Assembly: GCF_016876135.2 (NCBI RefSeq)
Contig: NZ_JACAOD020000010.1
Span: 1-19,010, forward strand
Source: Candidatus Phytoplasma meliae
GTDB lineage: Bacteria; Bacillota_I; Bacilli_A; Acholeplasmatales; Acholeplasmataceae
Length of the DNA stretch: 19,010 bases
Direction of reading: 5' to 3'
The notes beneath the pieces are model-generated. The model did not search any database and was not told the origin of the DNA. It saw nothing but the letters and a program-made list of their open reading frames with translations. The stretch's first letter is position 1. Every line of letters starts with the position of its first letter. Positions 1 to 6,011 of this stretch are shown in pieces. A program made the translations under genes and the position numbers.

Positions 1-35
1 ACATTAATCAAATATGATTAAGAGAGGAGAACAAT

Positions 36-659
36 ATGCTTGTTATCTTTAAAAAAGAATTGGATAAAGATGGTAAAAAACAAATAGATGAAGATAAAAC
101 TTGGATTCGTAATTTTTTATTATCATTAGTTTTTACTTCATTAGGAATATTAACTTTGATTTTTTGGTATTATGTTATTCACCCTATACAAAATCATTTT
201 ATCAAATGGATTATTCAAATAATATTAATACCAGTTGGCTCTTTTTCTTTTATCCTTTCATTTTGGTGTGGAGTATTGACTAACGGATGTTCTACTAAAA
301 TAGTTGATCGTTATTTAATTAAAGCAATTTATTGTAAAAAACCAAAAGAATATGAAAAACATAAATATCAACCTTATCAAGAGAAAAAAATAGATAAGAC
401 AACAGTAAAAAGTAATACAAAATTTACAATTGTTTTTTTTACAATTGCTTTTATATTGTTTCTTTTTGCATGTTATATTAAATGGCAATTAAAAGAAAAA
501 TATATGATGGATGTATTAGCTGATATAATATTTATTTTAAGTAAATTTTTCTCACTTCCGATATTTATTATTTTTTGTTTATCGTATATATATGGCTTTT
601 TCCAAAAAAAAGATGAAACAAAAGATAAAAAAATGAAACAACAACAAAATAGAAAATAG
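36..659 (+). CDS. Hypothetical four-TM membrane protein
   Basis: I do not recognise a family. The 207-residue product has four likely membrane segments at about 27-48, 57-80, 127-150 and 163-191. A basic, polar loop of about 46 residues lies between TM2 and TM3, and the C-terminal tail is very rich in Lys and Gln. The start is supported by a purine-rich Shine-Dalgarno stretch (GAGGAG within 21-30) five bases before the ATG. Upstream, frame 1 runs open from the window edge to a TAA at 19-21, so an unseen gene may end just before it and be co-transcribed. The TM2/loop/TM3 layout is the same as in the 5014-5697 protein, which follows a secreted protein. This one may therefore be the membrane partner of a secreted protein lost off the left edge. 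That is inference from architecture, since I see no clear residue-level similarity. Confidence 0.75.
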   Translation: MLVIFKKELDKDGKKQIDEDKTWIRNFLLSLVFTSLGILTLIFWYYVIHPIQNHFIKWIIQIILIPVGSFSFILSFWCGVLTNGCSTKIVDRYLIKAIYCKKPKEYEKHKYQPYQEKKIDKTTVKSNTKFTIVFFTIAFILFLFACYIKWQLKEKYMMDVLADIIFILSKFFSLPIFIIFCLSYIYGFFQKKDETKDKKMKQQQNRK

Positions 660-786
660 TTAGATTATAAGCATAAATATTTACTCTTTTATTAGAAATA
701 AAGATATATCTAACTATACTTTAAAAAACCTTTTTTCTATATTAAATAAAACAAAAAAACATTGTTTGAGTTATTACCGTATATTC

Positions 787-815
787 AAGACTAACTTTTT
801 AGTTAGTCTTTTTTT
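787..815 (+). terminator. Rho-independent terminator (duplicated copy)
   Basis: A perfect 10-bp stem (AAGACTAACT, TTTT loop, AGTTAGTCTT) is followed by a run of T to position 815. It can end transcription of the 36-659 gene. The same hairpin recurs at 5831-5860, and the copies continue to match beyond it into malate transporter sequence. Confidence 0.85.
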
Positions 816-862
816 CGATATTAACATATTACATATTTTATATAAATACTATAAGTTAATCA

Positions 863-965
863 TCAACTATATATTAAAGGATAAGCCATACTTGCAACAA
901 TGACAATAAAAGCTCCTCCAATGTGAATAATAATTGGGGCAAAAGGGACTAATTCCATTAAATCA
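863..965 (-). pseudogene. Truncated 3' fragment of malate/2-hydroxycarboxylate transporter gene
   Basis: Read on the minus strand, this encodes the last ~34 codons of the transporter found intact at 5909-7354. It is in frame and ends at the equivalent TGA (863-865). The fragment reads LMELVPFAPIIIHIGG where the intact gene reads LMELVPFAQITTRIGG, followed by an almost identical final segment. The arginine of the TRIGG motif, linked to substrate binding in 2-hydroxycarboxylate transporters, is His here, consistent with relaxed selection. There is no start, and the match stops dead at 965. It is a duplication remnant and not a functional gene. Confidence 0.9.
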
Positions 966-999
966 AAAAGTTTATCATAAATGGCTTTCTAAGGCCCCC

Positions 1000-1028
1000 T
1001 TGCTTTTAAAATGCGATCGAGTTATAAT
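1000..1028 (+). promoter_or_regulatory. Sigma-70-type promoter for secreted protein 1
   Basis: A -35 element TTGCTT (1000-1005) and a perfect -10 TATAAT (1023-1028) are separated by 17 bases, the optimal spacing. The sequence from -35 through the leader is repeated almost exactly at 3506-3534, so the promoter travels with the secreted-protein cassette. Transcription should begin near 1034-1036, at the edge of the leader inverted repeat. Confidence 0.8.
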
Positions 1029-1032
1029 ATAA

Positions 1033-1087
1033 TTAACTGTATATGTTTTGTTGTTGTTTGTTTTTTCTGATATCTTAATACAGTTAA
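1033..1087 (+). promoter_or_regulatory. 5' leader inverted repeat, copy 1
   Basis: TTAACTGTAT (1033-1042) is exactly complementary to ATACAGTTAA (1078-1087), giving a 10-bp stem around a 35-base loop at the very 5' end of the predicted transcript. The same arms occur at 3539-3599 around a loop of different length and partly different sequence. The element could be an RNA stem (stability or translational control) or a DNA operator just below the -10. Both arms are unchanged between copies, so covariation cannot settle which. Confidence 0.6.
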
Positions 1088-1135
1088 GGATGGAAATAAT
1101 TGCAATAGGTGTTATAAAATAAGAAAAGAGGTTTT

Positions 1136-2401
1136 ATGAAGATAACAAACTCTTATTATAAGTTTAAATATAGATTTTTATATTTTTTAATCACATTAAT
1201 AAGTTTTTTCTTCTTGGTGTCTCAATCAGTTTATGGTTTTAATCCTAATGATTATGAAAAAGATTCTTCTTCTTATCATAAAAGAGAGGAATGGAAACAC
1301 GAAGGAGGAACTTTTTTATCTTCTGATGCTAAAGTTTTTTATAATATTAAAGGCGTTCAAATGGTTCCTTGTAAAACTTATCAAGAATGGTTTAACAAAC
1401 AACAATCTGTAGAAGATGGAGCTTCTATAGTTTTAAATTTTTTTCCTGTAGTTGGTGGTATTGTAAATTCCATTTACAAAGAAGCCGCTAAACCTCTTTT
1501 AAACAAGTTAGTTGTTCCTAATGGTGATAAAATAGCTATGTTAAATGAAGCTGTTCGTTATTCATTAAAACTTAATCACGGTAGAGGAGTTTTCTTTTTT
1601 AATGATTATGATTTAAATAATATAGATAGAGTAGACATTACTTTTTGTAATTGTGATATGTCTTCTACTGATGACGCAATGATAGAACAGTTAGAACAAT
1701 TAATTGAAACATTTCAAGAAAAAGATGTTTTTAATTCTGAATTATATGATAATCTAGAAACTGAAAATGTATCTAACAACCCAGAAGAAAAATTAAAATT
1801 TGAAATGTTTATGAAAGAGTTACAAAATAAAACAGAAGAGATTTTTAATAATAGTCTAGAAAAGTTAATTTCTGAGATTAAGAATTCTCAAAAAACAAAA
1901 ATTTTTGTTCCTATGACAATTGAGGAAAAAACAGCCGTTTCTGAAAAAACTTTAAAAGTAATAAAAGATGAAATTCAAAGAAGAATAGTTAAAAATATTA
2001 ATAAAAAAGTCGGTCATGCAATAGCTAAAAAAGCTTGGAAAAAAGTAACTAAAAAAACAGTTGGTTCAGTTTTTGGTAAAATTTTTGTGCCAGGAATAGA
2101 AATGGGAATTGACAAAGCAGAAAAGAAAATAGCATCTGAACATTATATTACCAACATCATTAGTTTCTCTATTAAAAACAATAGTTATGAAAAAACTATT
2201 GGATTTGATATTGATTTTCCATCAGAAAATGAAATAGCAGTTTATGAAATTAGAAAAAATAATTATGTGAAGCAAACCTCTGCATTAGTTAAAAAAACAA
2301 ATATTTATGATTCTACTCACATGTTGATAGATATTTTAACTCAAAAAAATTCTAGTGATACTTCTAAATTTATATCTGTTTATAATGGAAAACTGAAATA
2401 A
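1136..2401 (+). CDS. Secreted protein of unknown function (effector/toxin-like), pair 1
   Basis: The 421-residue product begins with a basic n-region (KFKYRF, residues 9-14), a hydrophobic core to about 28, and a probable signal-peptidase site after Gly34. No lipobox is seen. The mature protein has a hydrophobic segment at about 95-115 containing FFPVVGGIV, a long charged, coiled-coil-prone region at about 178-288, then a lysine-rich amphipathic stretch at about 289-333 (KKVGHAIAKKAWKK and following), and a mixed C-terminal part of about 90 residues. The ATG is fixed by AAAAGAGG four bases upstream and by exact alignment with the paralogous leader at 3648. The PxVG hydrophobic segment recalls pretoxin regions of polymorphic toxins, but I cannot name a catalytic domain. 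Phytoplasmas have no cell wall, so a Sec-exported protein would reach host cytoplasm or the membrane surface. Export is likely; function is unknown. Confidence 0.8.
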   Translation: MKITNSYYKFKYRFLYFLITLISFFFLVSQSVYGFNPNDYEKDSSSYHKREEWKHEGGTFLSSDAKVFYNIKGVQMVPCKTYQEWFNKQQSVEDGASIVLNFFPVVGGIVNSIYKEAAKPLLNKLVVPNGDKIAMLNEAVRYSLKLNHGRGVFFFNDYDLNNIDRVDITFCNCDMSSTDDAMIEQLEQLIETFQEKDVFNSELYDNLETENVSNNPEEKLKFEMFMKELQNKTEEIFNNSLEKLISEIKNSQKTKIFVPMTIEEKTAVSEKTLKVIKDEIQRRIVKNINKKVGHAIAKKAWKKVTKKTVGSVFGKIFVPGIEMGIDKAEKKIASEHYITNIISFSIKNNSYEKTIGFDIDFPSENEIAVYEIRKNNYVKQTSALVKKTNIYDSTHMLIDILTQKNSSDTSKFISVYNGKLK

Positions 2402-2486
2402 TATTTTTTTATAAATAAATATTTAAAATATTTTTATTATATATTAGTTAATATACAACAAAAAAAGAAATAGGAGTATATTATTT

Positions 2487-3455
2487 ATGCCAATATTTAA
2501 TTATATTAAAATGTTTTTCGAATATCCTTTAAATCCAACTAAAAACGCAAGACGTTTTTTAAACAAACAAAAAAGTAAAAATAATTTATCTCTAAAAAGA
2601 AAAATTCAAAGATTAAGTAAAATAGATTTATTAAAAAAAGAAAAAGAAATTACAACGCATCAAAGTGTTTTTGCTAAGTTTTTTATTTTAATTTTTGTAT
2701 GTTTAATTTCTTTTTTTTGTGGGTTTTACTTAATTAATAATGAAGATAAAATCTCGAATTTTGTTGGTTTTTTTAATTTTTTCTTAAATTTCTTATTAAA
2801 AAAAGGTGTTCCACAAGAATATGTCAACATAATTTTTATATTTTTTTTTGGACTATTAACTATCATAATTACTGGAATTCCATTATTAATAGGACTTTAT
2901 TTATATAATCCTATTTTTAAATTTGCCCTTTTTTTACATATTATCGGTGGAGGAATTGCAGGTGGAATGTTAATTTCTATATTAAAAATTATTTCTATGA
3001 AATACCTTCCGTATGAAACTTTTTTTAATGTTATTTTATCATTTCATTTTATTACTCTTTTAATAACTTTATTAATTATCAGTTTTTTATCATTTTTATA
3101 TTATTCAAAAAAAATTAAAGTTAATGAAAAATATCGTAACTTAGCAATTAAACTATATATGTTATCATTTTGTCTAGGTTTTGGATTTATTCTAAGGTAT
3201 TTTAAATTATCATGGTGGATTAATATTATTAATTTATTACTAGCTTTAATCAATGTATTATTAGGTTCTTTAATGTGGATTTTAGCTTTAGAGGGGATCG
3301 ATAATTTTATTGAACACAAAATACCTAAAAAATACGAATGGCTTTTAGTTTATCTATTTTTGCTTTCTTTTTCTGAAATATTTTTAGGTGTTTTAAATCT
3401 TTTACTTTACTTTTATAAATTTATTAAACAAAATAACAAACAGAAAGTAGAATGA
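2487..3455 (+). CDS. Multi-spanning membrane protein, Bax-inhibitor-1/YccA-like (COG4760 type), pair 1
   Basis: The 322-residue product has a basic N-terminal region of about 60 residues and then seven or eight membrane segments (about 63-85, 90-106, 114-139, 145-168, 180-206, 220-237, 242-268, 284-312). The later half follows the pattern I know from YccA/Bax-inhibitor COG4760 proteins: NP before a glycine-rich TM (IIGGGIAGGM), a TM ending in a short KIKVNEKYRN loop (family: 'IRVTPKFR'), a long TM ending LALEGIDNFI, then PKKYEWLLVYLFLLS leading into the last TM. In the family the penultimate TM usually has acidic DFD-like residues; here Glu remains. The family is linked to FtsH regulation and ion leak, which is established for some members only. 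AGGAG lies ten bases before the ATG, and the gene sits 85 bases after the secreted-protein gene with no terminator between, so they are probably co-transcribed. Family call is moderate. Confidence 0.55.
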   Translation: MPIFNYIKMFFEYPLNPTKNARRFLNKQKSKNNLSLKRKIQRLSKIDLLKKEKEITTHQSVFAKFFILIFVCLISFFCGFYLINNEDKISNFVGFFNFFLNFLLKKGVPQEYVNIIFIFFFGLLTIIITGIPLLIGLYLYNPIFKFALFLHIIGGGIAGGMLISILKIISMKYLPYETFFNVILSFHFITLLITLLIISFLSFLYYSKKIKVNEKYRNLAIKLYMLSFCLGFGFILRYFKLSWWINIINLLLALINVLLGSLMWILALEGIDNFIEHKIPKKYEWLLVYLFLLSFSEIFLGVLNLLLYFYKFIKQNNKQKVE

Positions 3456-3476
3456 ATGGTTTTACGCCATTTGTTT
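3456..3476 (+). terminator. Weak terminator-like hairpin
   Basis: Directly after the TGA of the 2487-3455 gene, AATGG (3455-3459) and CCATT (3467-3471) can pair around a seven-base loop, followed by TTGTTTT. The stem is only 5 bp, so any termination would be partial. Confidence 0.3.
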
Positions 3477-3505
3477 TAGTCCCCAATCCTTGCTATTCTT
3501 TGTCT

Positions 3506-3534
3506 TTGCTTTTAAAATACGATCGAGTTATAAT
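3506..3534 (+). promoter_or_regulatory. Sigma-70-type promoter for secreted protein 2
   Basis: TTGCTT (3506-3511) and TATAAT (3529-3534) have a 17-base spacer and match the promoter at 1000-1028 nearly base for base. The second pair therefore has its own promoter despite sitting in line behind the first. Confidence 0.8.
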
Positions 3535-3538
3535 ATAG

Positions 3539-3599
3539 TTAACTGTATATGTTTGGTTGTTGCCTTCCTTTGTTATATGTGATATCTTGATACAGTTAA
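3539..3599 (+). promoter_or_regulatory. 5' leader inverted repeat, copy 2
   Basis: The same perfect 10-bp arms as copy 1 (TTAACTGTAT at 3539-3548, ATACAGTTAA at 3590-3599) surround a 41-base loop. The arms are unchanged while the loop middle has diverged and lengthened by six bases, which suggests selection on the arms. Confidence 0.6.
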
Positions 3600-3647
3600 G
3601 GATGGAAATAATTGCAATAGGTGTTATACAATAAGAAAAGAGGTTTT

Positions 3648-4967
3648 ATGAAGATGATAAACCCTTGTTATAAATTGAAATATAGATTTTTATTAGTTTT
3701 TATTGTATTGGTAAATATTTGCTTTTTCTTTCAACATCAAATATTTGCATTAGAAAAACCCCAAACCCATCATATTTTATTAGAACAACATTATCCTTTA
3801 ATTTCGAAGGAAGAATTAGTTAATTTTTATAGCGAAGATCGGTTAAATATCAAAATAAAATTGAATTCTGAACCTAGTTATAATTCTTATTCAGATTCAC
3901 ATTTAAACACTAAAATTAAAAACCCTCCTTCTAATCTTTTGGGAGTTTATTTTGATGGAGGAACAAGAGAACATCAAGATAATTGCTATACTTTAGACGA
4001 TTTAAAACAAATAAATAATAACGCTAATAATATGTATATTTTTTACGATAATACTAATTATTGTGATATATATGTTAATTTAAAATATAATCAAAATATA
4101 TATTTTGATACTTTTAAAAAAAATTGGAAAGTTCCTTCTGAATGGCGTCCTTGGTTTTGGAGTTATGGAGAATGGAGAAATAATTGGTATAATAAAAAAA
4201 CACCTACAGAAAAAGGATATTGCTTGCTTAAATATGGTTCACAAGGTTTTAAATTAAAAATTAATATTGATGAAAAAGAAAGCATTTTAGCTATTCCTTT
4301 TTATGCTATTGATGATATATTACAAGATGATAATAATTTTTTCAACATTAAAAATTTTGCTTTAAAAACTTATTTAGGTGATGGTATTTATGTTGATTAT
4401 AATCAACCTATTTTAACTTTTAAAACTAATAATGATTTAGGGGATTTCTTTAATGGCGTTTATGAAGCAGCTGGTTATGTTCCCATAGTAGGTACTGTTT
4501 TAAGTGGTCTTGAATTAACCGAAGGGCTTATGCAAGAAAATAAAGAACAAATGATAGAAGGGGGGGTGGATTTAGCAGTAGATGTAATTACAGCGGGGTT
4601 AGGAAAAGTATTTAAAGGTGGTACAAAAATAGCTAGTAAAACTATTACTAAAGGAGTTACTAAAAAAGCAGCAAAAGAAACTACTAAAAAAACCTTTAAA
4701 TCTGTTCTTTTGCGTTTGTCTCAAAAAACAGTAAAAAAAATATTGCAATCAAAAATTGCAGATAAATTAAACATCGATACAATCGATCCAATTGAAATGA
4801 TTAAAAACGCTATCAAACAAGAAGTGATAAAACCAGATCCAATTATTTTGGATTTAAACGAAAATACTAAATTAACCATTATTCCTAAAGCAAAAATAAG
4901 TTATTCAATTAATTCTGATGATCATATAATTATAATAGATCATGAAGGGGATGTAATAGAATCTTAA
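3648..4967 (+). CDS. Secreted protein of unknown function (effector/toxin-like), pair 2
   Basis: A GTG at 3621 extends the frame, but the ATG at 3648 is preferred. It sits four bases after AAAAGAGG and aligns exactly with the start at 1136, giving 439 residues. The signal peptide (basic KLKYRF at 9-14, cleavage after Ala34) has the same length as that of the 1136 protein, with about 13 of 34 residues identical. The mature N-terminal half is polar and rich in Asn, Tyr and Trp (WRPWFWSYGEW), probably beta-rich. A hydrophobic segment at about 270-315 contains YVPIVGTVLSG and resembles pretoxin-type regions. A strongly cationic, Thr/Lys-rich amphipathic stretch follows at about 317-372, then a short acidic C-terminal part. 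No catalytic motif is visible. It forms a pair with the membrane protein 46 bases downstream. Export is likely; a toxin or effector role is inference. Confidence 0.8.
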   Translation: MKMINPCYKLKYRFLLVFIVLVNICFFFQHQIFALEKPQTHHILLEQHYPLISKEELVNFYSEDRLNIKIKLNSEPSYNSYSDSHLNTKIKNPPSNLLGVYFDGGTREHQDNCYTLDDLKQINNNANNMYIFYDNTNYCDIYVNLKYNQNIYFDTFKKNWKVPSEWRPWFWSYGEWRNNWYNKKTPTEKGYCLLKYGSQGFKLKINIDEKESILAIPFYAIDDILQDDNNFFNIKNFALKTYLGDGIYVDYNQPILTFKTNNDLGDFFNGVYEAAGYVPIVGTVLSGLELTEGLMQENKEQMIEGGVDLAVDVITAGLGKVFKGGTKIASKTITKGVTKKAAKETTKKTFKSVLLRLSQKTVKKILQSKIADKLNIDTIDPIEMIKNAIKQEVIKPDPIILDLNENTKLTIIPKAKISYSINSDDHIIIIDHEGDVIES

Positions 4968-5013
4968 ATAAATTAAAATTTCAAAATAGATGTCAAAAAA
5001 AAGGAATTTATTC

Positions 5014-5697
5014 ATGAACGCTAAACTTAAAAATATTTTATATTTATTAATTATGAGTTGTGGAATTATCGTAAATATTTGCTTATATTTTATATTTAAA
5101 AAATTAAAATTATTTTCCCCTTACTACCCTGACTTGCAATCTAATTATTCAAAGTTTTATCAGCAAACGAATTCATCTATACCAATTGTCATATTTATTT
5201 ATACGTTGATGTTATTTCATAAATATAGCAAACGTTTATTGAATATCAAAAGCTTGCCAAACGACCCCAATCAAGAGGAAATTACGCTGTATTATCGCCG
5301 TTACAAACTGTGGCGCTTTATCTTTGATCATAAATTATCTCATAATCCTGAAATTAGAATAATGCAGCAAAAACTTATTAGAAAAAAAGAATTATTTCAA
5401 AAAATTAGCAACATAAGTGTGAATATGGCGTTCATTATGATGATTGTTCCAGAGTTAGTTATACGTAAAAATTATTTTAACATTCCTTCTTCCAGAATCT
5501 CAAATTATGAATTTGTAATTACATGCATATTATCAAGCTTAAGTTTAATTATTATTTTCTCTGGATTAATGTTTTATAAAACAATTATTCAAAAAAATGT
5601 ATTAGATAAAAAAGATCAAAGTAATACCGAAATACAAGATAACTCTATTTATGAAAAAAATCAAAAAAACTTAATTTCTAATAATGAAGAAAAATAA
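5014..5697 (+). CDS. Hypothetical four-TM membrane protein, pair 2
   Basis: An in-frame ATG at 4990 has no ribosome-binding site. The ATG at 5014 has AAGGAA eight bases upstream, so the start is placed there (227 residues). Membrane segments lie at about 8-26, 48-66, 131-150 and 166-190. Between TM2 and TM3 is a loop of about 65 residues rich in Arg and Lys (YYRRYKLWR). The C-terminal tail is polar, with many Asn, Gln and Lys. No family is recognised. The topology matches the 36-659 protein. It lies 46 bases after the secreted protein 2 gene with no terminator between, and is followed by the bidirectional hairpin at 5831-5860. As the partner of a secreted protein it could be an immunity-like, anchoring or export-helper protein; none of these is shown by sequence. 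Confidence 0.7.
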   Translation: MNAKLKNILYLLIMSCGIIVNICLYFIFKKLKLFSPYYPDLQSNYSKFYQQTNSSIPIVIFIYTLMLFHKYSKRLLNIKSLPNDPNQEEITLYYRRYKLWRFIFDHKLSHNPEIRIMQQKLIRKKELFQKISNISVNMAFIMMIVPELVIRKNYFNIPSSRISNYEFVITCILSSLSLIIIFSGLMFYKTIIQKNVLDKKDQSNTEIQDNSIYEKNQKNLISNNEEK

Positions 5698-5830
5698 AAG
5701 ATATCAAAAAAAATATAGTAAAAATTAATTTTATCAAAAAGGATTAACAAATCCTTTATTATCTCAAAAAACACTAATATATATTAATTGCAAAAGAATA
5801 TTATAAGAATAAAACCTTAATAAATAATTA

Positions 5831-5860
5831 AAAGACTAACTTTTTAGTTAGTCTTTTTTT
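5831..5860. terminator. Bidirectional terminator between convergent genes
   Basis: An 11-bp stem (AAAGACTAACT / AGTTAGTCTTT) with a TTTT loop is flanked by a T-run on the plus side and an A/T-rich run that reads as U-rich on the minus side. It lies between the plus-strand 5014-5697 gene and the end of the minus-strand malate operon, and can serve both. A second copy is at 787-815. Confidence 0.85.
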
Positions 5861-6011
5861 CGATATTAAGAAATTACATATTTTATATAAATACTATGTA
5901 GTTCATCATCAACTATATATTAAAGGATAAGCAATACTTGCAATAATGACAATAAAAGCTCCTCCAATGCGAGTAGTAATTTGGGCAAAAGGGACTAATT
6001 CCATTAAATCA
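5832..6011. repeat. Direct repeat copy 2: terminator plus transporter 3' end (intact)
   Basis: This is the source copy of the repeat at 787-965. It covers the terminator, the untranslated tail and the last ~34 codons of the intact malate transporter gene, so the duplication unit took in coding sequence at its right edge. Confidence 0.9.

Larger units (their letters stand above)
787..965. repeat. Direct repeat copy 1: terminator plus transporter 3' end
   Basis: This stretch matches 5832-6011 with only scattered substitutions and very small length differences. Similarity begins at the terminator stem and stops abruptly after position 965, inside what is coding sequence in the other copy. Both copies have the same orientation. 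Sequence between the two copies is about 4.9 kb and holds two secreted-protein/membrane-protein pairs. A tandem duplication explains this best. Confidence 0.9.
660..1135. other. Gene-poor spacer with duplication scar and promoter
   Basis: This 476-base stretch has no convincing intact gene. It holds, in order: an imperfect inverted repeat (AGTTAGAT at 658-665 against ATCTAACT at 708-715), a strong terminator hairpin at 787-815, a 3' fragment of the malate transporter gene on the minus strand (863-965), a short unmatched junction (966-999), a promoter (1000-1028), and a structured leader running to the ATG at 1136. Confidence 0.8.
1000..1175 (+). repeat. Shared promoter-leader-signal-peptide cassette, copy 1
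   Basis: From the -35 box through the leader, the Shine-Dalgarno site (AAAAGAGG) and the first dozen or so codons, this stretch is highly similar to 3506-3687. Similarity fades inside the hydrophobic core of the signal peptide, and the mature coding regions are not obviously related at nucleotide level. This is the signature of an expression-and-export cassette duplicated onto, or conserved above, variable secreted proteins. Confidence 0.85.
3506..3687 (+). repeat. Shared promoter-leader-signal-peptide cassette, copy 2
   Basis: This is the partner of 1000-1175. Beyond the promoter and stem arms, the block between the stem and the start codon (about 3600-3650) differs from copy 1 by roughly a single base, including the AAAAGAGG ribosome-binding site and the TTTTATGAAGAT start region. 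Upstream of the -35 box the two copies are unrelated. Confidence 0.85.

Noticed and set aside
1..21. Possible C-terminal end of an upstream gene (six codons and TAA in frame 1)
   Set aside because: It is too short to support; any frame in such A/T-rich sequence would show similar open codons.
658..715. Long-loop inverted repeat AGTTAGAT/ATCTAACT after the first gene
   Set aside because: The 42-base loop and weak A/T stem make a terminator doubtful; the hairpin at 787-815 is far better.
3101..3319. 72-codon minus-strand ORF inside the 2487-3455 gene
   Set aside because: It lies antisense within a well-supported membrane protein gene, has no ribosome-binding site and shows no family features.
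3621..3647. Upstream GTG start for secreted protein 2
   Set aside because: It lies upstream of the ribosome-binding site; the ATG at 3648 matches the paralogue exactly and yields a proper signal peptide.
1136..4967. Secreted proteins considered as SAP/SVM-type effectors
   Set aside because: They are much larger than SAP/SVM proteins, and their signal peptide does not match the SVM signal motif I know.
4990..5013. Upstream ATG for the pair-2 membrane protein
   Set aside because: No Shine-Dalgarno site precedes it, while AAGGAA is correctly placed for the ATG at 5014.
36..5860. Block considered as a potential mobile unit (PMU) of phytoplasmas
   Set aside because: No transposase (tra5), dnaB, dnaG, ssb, tmk, hflB or himA-like genes and no terminal inverted repeats are visible; the flanking repeat is best explained by tandem duplication.
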